Positions 1-5,151 of a stretch of 13,872 nt of DNA are shown here, piece after piece (position 1 is the stretch's first letter; the number at the start of each line of letters is the position of its first letter). The notes beneath the pieces were generated by a model that was not told where the DNA came from, searched no databases, and saw nothing but the letters and a program-made list of their open reading frames with translations. The translations under genes and the position numbers were made by a program. Source of the DNA: Hyphomicrobiaceae bacterium (GTDB lineage: Bacteria > Pseudomonadota > Alphaproteobacteria > Rhizobiales > Hyphomicrobiaceae); assembly GCA_021775715.1 (NCBI GenBank), contig JAJFHI010000214.1, forward strand, positions 1 to 13,872. Direction: 5' to 3'.

Positions 1-778
1 CTGACATCGCACTGCGCGTTGCCGAGACAATGATGGCTGTTGTTGCAGCGGCGACAAGCAACAGAATGGCAATACCACCAAGGGCAAACGAACGCGTCAC
101 CGTTTGGATTTGTTGTTTCCACTGACGGTGGTCGTCAAGTAGGGCGGTTTTATATTTCGATTGCAGTGTCCGGCGCAGGCTTGCGAAGTCCGGTGGAGAT
201 TGGCGATTGATGTCGATTGCGATCAGCCGTGGAACGGGCAGAGAATTCAACGCGTCGCTTTGGCCAAGCCACGGCTCCAGAAGATCAGTGGCAGTCGCCA
301 GGCTCAAAGGACGGGCTGACGAAATGCCAGGCTGTCGCTCGAGGAACGCTGCAACTTCGCCGAGGAGCTTTTCTGTATCGCCGTTTTCGACAGGCTCGAT
401 CTGCACAGTGACTTCGCTGGCAATGTCGCGCAGCCAGGCATCGGCCGATTGATTAATCAGGTAGACCGCCCCAGCCGTCAGGCAGGCGAGAAAGCACATG
501 ATGGCGATCACGAGTGTCAAAGAGCGACCTGTAACCGACAGCGCCGGAACGATCGGGGCATGCGCCTTATTGACTTTTGCAGACTTCTGGCGCGCTGGCG
601 CGTACATCTGGCTTGCAGCGCGAGACGACTGTTTCGACGTGCGGGCAGCCTGTCGGGCCTGGCCTGTTGGTGGCCCGGTGCGCATGTCGTCGTAGCCAAG
701 CTCAAACTCCCCGGAGGCCTGCGGCTCTGTCCGCAGTTCCGGGTAGCGATCCTGCCGTCTGTCATACGATCCTGACAT
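1..778 (-). CDS. ftsX: Cell-division protein FtsX, permease-like subunit (3' part beyond left edge)
   Basis: FtsX is the membrane half of the FtsEX complex, which at the divisome couples ATP hydrolysis in the cytoplasm to activation of periplasmic peptidoglycan hydrolases. I translated the minus strand from the ATG at 778-776; 259 codons are visible and the frame runs off the left edge. The N-terminus is a long polar cytoplasmic tail (about residues 1-87, rich in Gln, Arg and Ser). A first membrane segment follows (about 88-108, LVIAIMCFLACL), then a periplasmic loop (about 109-228) and a second membrane segment (about 231-253, FALGGIAILLLV). Two further membrane segments are expected in the missing part. 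The start overlaps the 3' end of ftsE by 17 bases, so translation is probably coupled. The order ftsE-ftsX with overlap is standard. The family call rests on this topology and on the adjacent ftsE. Confidence 0.88.
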   Translation of the reverse strand, partial: MSGSYDRRQDRYPELRTEPQASGEFELGYDDMRTGPPTGQARQAARTSKQSSRAASQMYAPARQKSAKVNKAHAPIVPALSVTGRSLTLVIAIMCFLACLTAGAVYLINQSADAWLRDIASEVTVQIEPVENGDTEKLLGEVAAFLERQPGISSARPLSLATATDLLEPWLGQSDALNSLPVPRLIAIDINRQSPPDFASLRRTLQSKYKTALLDDHRQWKQQIQTVTRSFALGGIAILLLVAAATTAIIVSATRSAMS

Positions 779-1418
779 GGCCTTCGTGCAATTCCAGTCT
801 TGGCGCCTTGAACTGGCGCATCAGTTGATGATCGTGGGTGGCGATGACAACAGATGTGCCAAGCCGATTTAATTCGATAAATAATCGCAGCAGGCGCCGC
901 GCCATCTGCGCGTCTACGTTGCCGGTTGGTTCGTCGGCAAGCAGAAGTTCGGGCTTACCAATAACGGCACGTGCGATGGCAGCACGCTGTTTTTCACCAC
1001 CTGACAAGACAGACGGATAGGCATGCATGCGATCGCCAAGCCCAACCCACTGCAACAGATCCGTGACGTCCTCACTGTAGTCATCTTTGCGCCGACCAAG
1101 AACACGTAGCGGAAGCGCGACGTTCTCCCAAGTCGTCAGGTGGTCGAGCAGGCGGAAGTCTTGGAACACAATACCAATACGGCGCCGGAGTTGCGCCCGT
1201 TTTGCGGCCTTCACTCGGCTGACGTCCTGATTGAACAAATGCACGTTTCCGTGTGTCGGATGGATGGACATAAAAAGCAGTCGCAACAGCGACGACTTAC
1301 CAGCCCCTGACGGGCCGGTCAGGAAGTGAAATGATCCCGGGCGCAGATGAAAATCGACTTCGCTGAGCACTTCCGGCCCTGTGTCATATTTGAGCGCGAG
1401 ATTGGTCAGGCGGATCAC
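762..1418 (-). CDS. ftsE: Cell-division ATP-binding protein FtsE
   Basis: This is the cytoplasmic ABC-type ATPase that pairs with FtsX at the division site. The 218-residue length is normal for FtsE. All nucleotide-binding elements are visible: Walker A GPSGAGKS (35-42), Q-loop glutamine in VFQDFRLL (Q86), ABC signature LSGGEKQR (138-145), Walker B LLLADEP (158-164) and H-loop histidine in IATHD (H195). The FQDFRLL sequence after the Q-loop is characteristic of FtsE as opposed to other small ABC ATPases. The start codon is GTG (1418-1416). An AAGGA lies about 13 bases upstream, a longer spacing than usual. The gene ends inside the start region of ftsX (17-base overlap), so the two are one transcription unit. 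Apart from the GTG start and the weak ribosome site nothing is unusual. Confidence 0.95.
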   Translation of the reverse strand: MIRLTNLALKYDTGPEVLSEVDFHLRPGSFHFLTGPSGAGKSSLLRLLFMSIHPTHGNVHLFNQDVSRVKAAKRAQLRRRIGIVFQDFRLLDHLTTWENVALPLRVLGRRKDDYSEDVTDLLQWVGLGDRMHAYPSVLSGGEKQRAAIARAVIGKPELLLADEPTGNVDAQMARRLLRLFIELNRLGTSVVIATHDHQLMRQFKAPRLELHEGHVRIV

Positions 1419-1768
1419 GGTAGGTGTTGTGTCCTTAAGCAGATGATTTGAGCGGTGATTCGGTGCTTATCTAATTATAGGCTGAAAGCTGACTTGGTTC
1501 TCATTTCTCTCACGATTGTGGCGCCGTCGTGTGCACAGCCATAAGGCCAATAAGTTTTCCGCAATCTTTATTGGGAGTTCGCTGCCGCGGTCTTGAAAAA
1601 TTGAACAACATCAAAGCCATTAGGGCATTACGGTGTTTGTTTATTATATGCAACTTTGAATGCCTTGCGGTCGGTGTCATGATTTCTCTGATACGAAAGG
1701 TCATAATAGCGAACGATTGGGCGCGGGCAGGGCCGGAACAGGGCACCTTCAACAAAGGTAAAAAAATC
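1419..1768. other. Divergent intergenic spacer between ftsE and hpt
   Basis: These 350 bases separate the minus-strand ftsE from the plus-strand hpt. The hpt frame stays open back to about 1529, but the upstream residues do not resemble the family, so I treat them as untranslated. Many related genomes have a small zinc-ribbon (MJ0042-type) gene next to ftsE; I found no CxxC-containing ORF of that kind here. Apart from the TATAAT at 1474-1479 I see no strong promoter, repeat or RNA element. Confidence 0.6.
1474..1479 (-). promoter_or_regulatory. Possible -10 box of the ftsEX promoter
   Basis: On the minus strand an exact TATAAT preceded by C lies 55 bases upstream of the ftsE GTG start. No convincing -35 hexamer is found 16-18 bases upstream (the best are GAGAAC or TGAGAA), so this is a candidate from the -10 match and position only. 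Confidence 0.35.
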
Positions 1769-2311
1769 TTGGCTACAAACGATGTCGACGATATCGAAGT
1801 GATTTTTTCAGCTGATGAGATTGCTGTGCGACTTGAGAAGCTTGCCGCTGAAATTGCGGACCGCAATCTTGCCGACCTGATCGTCGTTCCAATTCTCAAG
1901 GGCAGTTTTGTTTTCGCTGCCGATTTGCTCCGCGCGCTACATCATATTGGTATGACGCCGGAAGTCGATTTCCTAACCTTGTCGAGTTACCGCAACAGCA
2001 AGGTGTCGTCTGGTACGGTCGAAATTCTGCGTGATGTTGAGCTTGAGGTTTCCGGTCGCAACGTCTTGATTGTTGACGATGTTCTCGATTCCGGTCGCAC
2101 GCTGGCGTTTGCCAAGGACTTGATTGCGGCCCGAGGCGCGAAGTCGATCAAGACATGCGTGTTACTGGAGAAGACGGTGGAGCGGGCCGTTAACTTGGAA
2201 ACGGATTTTCGCGCCTTCATGTGCCCGGACACGTTTGTCGTCGGCTACGGTATGGATGTAGCGCATCGCTATCGCGAATTGCCGTTTGTCGGCCGGGTCG
2301 TTGAGAATTAG
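1769..2311 (+). CDS. hpt: Hypoxanthine phosphoribosyltransferase
   Basis: This cytoplasmic purine-salvage enzyme transfers phosphoribose from PRPP to hypoxanthine (and usually guanine), giving IMP and GMP. The PRPP-binding loop VLIVDDVLDSGRT (99-111) is intact. The flexible-loop sequence SSYRNS (72-77), the KGSFVFAADL segment (44-53), LLEK (132-135) and the purine-pocket segment FVVGYGMD (156-163) followed by LPFVG are also present. I chose the TTG at 1769 because it gives 180 residues, the usual family length, and an AAAGGT lies about 10 bases upstream. An in-frame ATG at 1679 would add 30 residues not resembling the family and has no clear ribosome site. The response regulator follows on the same strand after 80 bases and may be co-transcribed. 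Identity is firm; the start is less so. Confidence 0.92.
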   Translation: MATNDVDDIEVIFSADEIAVRLEKLAAEIADRNLADLIVVPILKGSFVFAADLLRALHHIGMTPEVDFLTLSSYRNSKVSSGTVEILRDVELEVSGRNVLIVDDVLDSGRTLAFAKDLIAARGAKSIKTCVLLEKTVERAVNLETDFRAFMCPDTFVVGYGMDVAHRYRELPFVGRVVEN

Positions 2312-2341
2312 TATGTGTTGAAAAAAGCTGTTGCGTTGGCA

Positions 2342-2364
2342 CCGCATGTTGATCAGATGTGCGG
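2342..2364 (+). other. Possible intercistronic RNA hairpin between hpt and the response regulator
   Basis: CCGCA (2342-2346) pairs with TGCGG (2360-2364); four further mostly wobble pairs extend the stem to a GATCA loop. No T-tract follows, so it does not look like an intrinsic terminator. Confidence 0.3.
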
Positions 2365-2391
2365 GTGGTATTTGTCGAGAGGGGGCAGGTG

Positions 2392-2754
2392 ATGGCCAAT
2401 CTTTTGATTGCCGATGATGACGACAATCTCAGAGCGTTGATGTGTCGTGCGCTCAAGGGTGATGGGCATAGTGTCGCCGACGCGAGTGACGGTGCCTCTG
2501 CTTTGGCGAGCTTCAAGGCGGCCGGCACAATTGATATCTTGATAACCGATGTTGAGATGCCCGGCGGCGACGGACTTTCGCTTGCGGTGAGTGCTGCCTC
2601 GCTCAAGCCAGACATCAAAGTGGTTTTAATCTCGGGATTTTCAGACGCGCTGGGCCGTGCGGGCGAAATTAATGCAAAGGTCGTTGAAACGCTTGAGAAG
2701 CCGTTTGCCTTGGAAAAGCTGCGCGAGATGGTGTCAAGACTGGCTAGCGCTTGA
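2392..2754 (+). CDS. Single-domain response regulator, CpdR-like
   Basis: This is a stand-alone receiver domain of 120 residues with no output domain. The acidic pocket is ADDDD (7-11), the phosphoacceptor is Asp53 in ITDVEMPGGDG, the switch Ser81 is in LISGF and the conserved Lys103 is in LEKPF. The SGF and LEKPF signatures and the length resemble CpdR of Caulobacter and rhizobia, which receives phosphate from the CckA-ChpT relay and controls ClpXP proteolysis. That role here is inference, because other stand-alone receivers look similar. The ATG at 2392 is chosen because a purine-rich ribosome site (AGAGGGGGCAGG, 2378-2389) ends two bases before it. An upstream in-frame start at 2359 would add 11 unrelated residues. 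It lies 80 bases downstream of hpt on the same strand and faces moaA tail to tail. Confidence 0.85.
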   Translation: MANLLIADDDDNLRALMCRALKGDGHSVADASDGASALASFKAAGTIDILITDVEMPGGDGLSLAVSAASLKPDIKVVLISGFSDALGRAGEINAKVVETLEKPFALEKLREMVSRLASA

Positions 2755-2781
2755 GTACGACTTTGGCAAATGCTGACGTAA

Positions 2782-3822
2782 CTAACCGCCCGTGACACTC
2801 ATGTGCCGACCGACAGCTGGCTTTTGCGAGCGGCGGTCGATGACAAAGTCATGGCCTAACGGTTTGCGGCCAATAGCTTCATCAATGGCGGCACTCAGGA
2901 GTTCATTATTGTCGCTGGCTCTCAACGGCGCACGCAAATCGGCAGCGTCATCCTGGCCAAGACACATATAGAGCGTGCCGGTGCAGGTCAGGCGAACGCG
3001 ATTGCAGCTTTCGCAAAAGTTGTGTGTCAGCGGTGTGATGAAACCCAGCCGCCCACCAGTTTCTGCTACCTCAACATAGCGGGCCGGACCGCCTGTGCGG
3101 TAGGGGATGTCTTTCAGCGTAAAGGTGTCGAGGAGGCGTGCGCGGACAACTGACAGCGGCAGATACTGGTCTGTGCGGTCGCCGTCGATATCGCCAAGTG
3201 GCATCGTTTCAATGAAGGTCAGGTCGGCGCCGCGCTCGTGCGCGAAACGGATCATGTCTTCGATTTCGTGTTCGTTGACACCCTTCAATGCAACCGCGTT
3301 TAGTTTGACCTTGAGACCGGCTTTTTCAGCCGCTTCAAGACCTTCGATTACGTTTGGCAGACTGCCCCAGCGGGTGATGGCCTTGAATTTGTCTTCGTCT
3401 AGCGTGTCGATCGAGACGTTGATGCGCTTAACACCGCAGGCTTTTAGGTCGCCAGCATACTTTTTGAGCTGGCTGCCGTTGGTTGTTAGCGTGAGCTCTT
3501 CCAGTGCGCCGCTTTCGAGGTGGCGTGACAATGCCTGAAATAGCCACATGATGTTTTTTCTAACCAGCGGTTCGCCGCCGGTGATGCGTAGTTTCTTTAC
3601 GCCTTTGTCGACAAATGCAGAACACAGCCGGTCAAGTTCTTCCAATGAAAGCAAATCGCGTTTTGGCAGGAATGTCATGTGTTCTGACATACAGTAGACG
3701 CATCGAAAATCACAGCGGTCGGTGACAGATACGCGCAGATAACTGACGTGACGACCGAAGGGATCGATCATGTCGCCACGTGTTCCGACTGGCGTTTTGG
3801 ATAGCAGCGTGTCTTGCGTCAT
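2782..3822 (-). CDS. moaA: GTP 3',8-cyclase MoaA, molybdenum cofactor biosynthesis
   Basis: MoaA is the radical-SAM enzyme that converts GTP to 3',8-cyclo-7,8-dihydro-GTP, the first step of molybdopterin synthesis with MoaC. The protein has 346 residues, slightly longer than many MoaA proteins because of a short N-terminal extension before IDPFGR. The SAM-cluster motif CxxxCxxC is at C37, C41 and C44 (DRCDFRCVYC), with the SAM-binding TGGEP at 81-85. The second, substrate-binding cluster uses C270, C273 and C287 (CxxC-x13-C). The C-terminus is the conserved Gly-Gly (TGG), which is needed for activity in the family. It is convergent to the response regulator (27-base gap) and divergent from the formate dehydrogenase operon, whose catalytic subunit needs the cofactor. 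I found no convincing promoter or riboswitch upstream. Confidence 0.96.
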   Translation of the reverse strand: MTQDTLLSKTPVGTRGDMIDPFGRHVSYLRVSVTDRCDFRCVYCMSEHMTFLPKRDLLSLEELDRLCSAFVDKGVKKLRITGGEPLVRKNIMWLFQALSRHLESGALEELTLTTNGSQLKKYAGDLKACGVKRINVSIDTLDEDKFKAITRWGSLPNVIEGLEAAEKAGLKVKLNAVALKGVNEHEIEDMIRFAHERGADLTFIETMPLGDIDGDRTDQYLPLSVVRARLLDTFTLKDIPYRTGGPARYVEVAETGGRLGFITPLTHNFCESCNRVRLTCTGTLYMCLGQDDAADLRAPLRASDNNELLSAAIDEAIGRKPLGHDFVIDRRSQKPAVGRHMSVTGG

Positions 3823-4114
3823 GGCGTCTTTATATTCCGCGCTTTGTGCTCATTGATGGAAGAGATGCCCGGTATTTGCCGCCCTACAACTGAGCTCCAG
3901 GTCTTCAACAACCAAAGTAGAGCTTTATTTATGCGGCGCAAGCCTTGGCGTCTTGATCCTGCTTTCGCAACGCAGCATTTTGCAGATTAATTGAACGTTT
4001 TTCAGGCAATTGGTTGCAAATTGAAAACGCCCTTGCGGGCCCAGCAAAACCATCGCACACTCCCACTAACGTCTTATATTATTTCGACCGGTATGGGGTC
4101 TGGAGGTTGCCTAA
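3823..4114. other. Divergent spacer between moaA and the formate dehydrogenase operon
   Basis: This 292-base spacer must hold promoters for both moaA (minus) and the FDH operon (plus). I see an imperfect palindrome CAATTGGTTGCAAATTG at 4007-4023 (CAATT and AATTG arms), which could be an operator, and AT-rich TATATTATT near 4075 as a possible plus-strand -10 region without a good -35. No gene is visible. Confidence 0.45.
4102..4106 (+). promoter_or_regulatory. Ribosome binding site deciding the GTG start of the TorD-like gene
   Basis: GGAGG is eight bases before the GTG at 4115. This strong site justifies the GTG start. Confidence 0.75.
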
Positions 4115-4759
4115 GTGAGCGGTGCACAAGCCACGGGGCGAGAGCACATAGAGAAGGCCGGCGACACGCCACAAAGCGTTTCGGAGAAATCCGACGAAGC
4201 CCTTAGGGCCCAGCTTTATCGGTTCCTGGCAAATCTTTTGAGCAAGCCGGCATCTGAAGCAGATCTCAATGCTGCCGGCACTTTGTCCGGCGACGAGACT
4301 GCAATTGGGTGTGCCATTAACGGGCTCGCCAAGGCGGCGCGCCAAACAAGCGAAACCGACGTTGCAGAGCAATTCCAAGATCTGTTCATCGGGATTGGAC
4401 GCGGCGAGTTCGTGCCGTTTGGGTCGTACTATCTGACCGGCTTCCTGCACGAAAAACCGCTGGCAAAGCTGCGCACAGATCTGGCGGAACTTGGACTGGC
4501 GCGCGATGACAGCTTTTCCGAACCGGAAGATCATATTTCGGCGGAACTGGAAACGATGGCGTGCCTCATTGACGGCAGCCTCGGACCAATGCTGATCCTG
4601 AGCGCGCAGAATACGTTTTTCGACAAACATCTGGGTTCCTGGGCACCGCACTTTTTCCGCGACCTCAGTGAAACAGACACAAGCAAATTCTACGCTGCGG
4701 TCGGCACGGTCGGCGTCGCGTTTATGGAAATCGAGAAGCAGGCATTTGCGATGTCGTAA
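4115..4759 (+). CDS. TorD/DmsD-family chaperone for formate dehydrogenase maturation
   Basis: Proteins of this cytoplasmic, all-helical family bind the Tat signal or the apo-form of a molybdoenzyme and hold it until the molybdenum cofactor is inserted and export can begin. The 214 residues match the family length. The diagnostic motifs are a Pro-x-x-Ser-Tyr-Tyr segment (PFGSYYL, 101-107) and EPEDHISAEL (136-145), the conserved acidic-Pro-x-Asp-His element. A C-terminal HLGSWAPHFF (172-181) is also typical. The first roughly 25 residues are polar and probably flexible. The start is GTG with a strong GGAGG. As the first gene of the operon, 39 bases before the small Tat gene and upstream of the catalytic subunit, its client is most likely FdhA. 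The family is well supported; the exact client is inferred from position. Confidence 0.9.
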   Translation: MSGAQATGREHIEKAGDTPQSVSEKSDEALRAQLYRFLANLLSKPASEADLNAAGTLSGDETAIGCAINGLAKAARQTSETDVAEQFQDLFIGIGRGEFVPFGSYYLTGFLHEKPLAKLRTDLAELGLARDDSFSEPEDHISAELETMACLIDGSLGPMLILSAQNTFFDKHLGSWAPHFFRDLSETDTSKFYAAVGTVGVAFMEIEKQAFAMS

Positions 4760-4798
4760 ACGGTGGGCAGTTGTCACCAACGACAAGAGAGAGAAAAG

Positions 4799-5041
4799 AT
4801 GGCTGAGAAAAAAGATGAATCAAGCGGCACGGGCGGCAGTGCCCTTGCCACACCGACAAATCGGCGGGGGTTTCTAAGGCTGACTGGCCTAAGTGCCGCG
4901 GCGGTCGGCGGTGCTGCGGCTGGTGTTGCAGCTGGCCCAGAGCCGGTTGAGGCCGCAACCGCGATGCCGGACGGAAAAGACAAAGGCTACCGCGAAACCG
5001 ATCACGTGAAGAGATATTACGAACTGGCGAAGTTCATGTAG
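4799..5041 (+). CDS. Small Tat-signal protein of formate dehydrogenase clusters
   Basis: This 80-residue protein belongs by position and sequence to the 'formate dehydrogenase region TAT target' family. A polar N-region precedes a twin-arginine motif NRRGFLRLTG (21-30), followed by an Ala/Gly-rich hydrophobic stretch (about 31-48). A short mature part ends in KGYRETDHVKRYYELAKF, which I recognise as the family's conserved tail. The ATG at 4799 is chosen because a purine-rich GAGAGAGAAAAG directly precedes it. A GTG at 4763 in the same frame would only lengthen the pre-Tat region. It sits between the chaperone gene and fdhA. The role is unknown; it could be a small periplasmic or membrane-held FDH subunit or an assembly or export partner. 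It has no cysteines, so it is unlikely to carry a metal cluster. Confidence 0.85.
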   Translation: MAEKKDESSGTGGSALATPTNRRGFLRLTGLSAAAVGGAAAGVAAGPEPVEAATAMPDGKDKGYRETDHVKRYYELAKFM

Positions 5042-5043
5042 CG

Positions 5044-5070
5044 CCGGTCGCGCGAGGGCCCGTGCACCGG
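5044..5070 (+). other. RNA hairpin after the small Tat gene
   Basis: CCGGT (5044-5048) and GCGCG (5050-5054) pair with CGTGC (5061-5065) and ACCGG (5066-5070), leaving a bulged C at 5049 and an AGGGCC loop. It begins two bases after the stop codon. No T-tract follows, so an mRNA stability or processing element is more likely than a terminator. Confidence 0.5.
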
Positions 5071-5117
5071 ATCAACATGAAACCGACGCCCAACAACTGA
5101 CAAAAGATATACTGGAA

Positions 5118-5140
5118 GAGACACTCGGCAGAGGTGTCTC
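5118..5140 (+). promoter_or_regulatory. Hairpin abutting the fdhA ribosome binding site
   Basis: A perfect 7-base stem, GAGACAC (5118-5124) with GTGTCTC (5134-5140), encloses a 9-base loop. It ends exactly where the AGGAGG of fdhA begins. It could tune translation or mark a processed 5' end. A GTG start candidate for fdhA lies inside its right arm, which argues against that start. Confidence 0.5.
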
Positions 5141-5146
5141 AGGAGG
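5141..5146 (+). promoter_or_regulatory. Ribosome binding site of fdhA
   Basis: AGGAGG is five bases before the ATG at 5152. It decides the ATG over the in-frame GTG at 5134. Confidence 0.85.
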
Positions 5147-5151
5147 CAGAA

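Noticed and set aside
517..765. Minus-strand ORF starting at the ATGA that overlaps the ftsE stop
   Set aside because: It looks like a coupled gene, but its Arg-rich product has no membrane segment; the neighbouring frame from 778 gives FtsX.
449..775. Plus-strand ORF across the ftsX region
   Set aside because: It is antisense to ftsX, which shows correct membrane topology and overlaps ftsE as expected.
1529..1768. N-terminal extension of hpt
   Set aside because: The open frame upstream of the TTG adds 80 residues absent from the family and no supporting ribosome site was found.
4079..4786. 235-codon ORF on the minus strand across the TorD-like gene
   Set aside because: It is antisense to a recognisable gene with a strong ribosome site, and its translation has no family resemblance and is rich in Arg, Cys and His as expected of a shadow frame.
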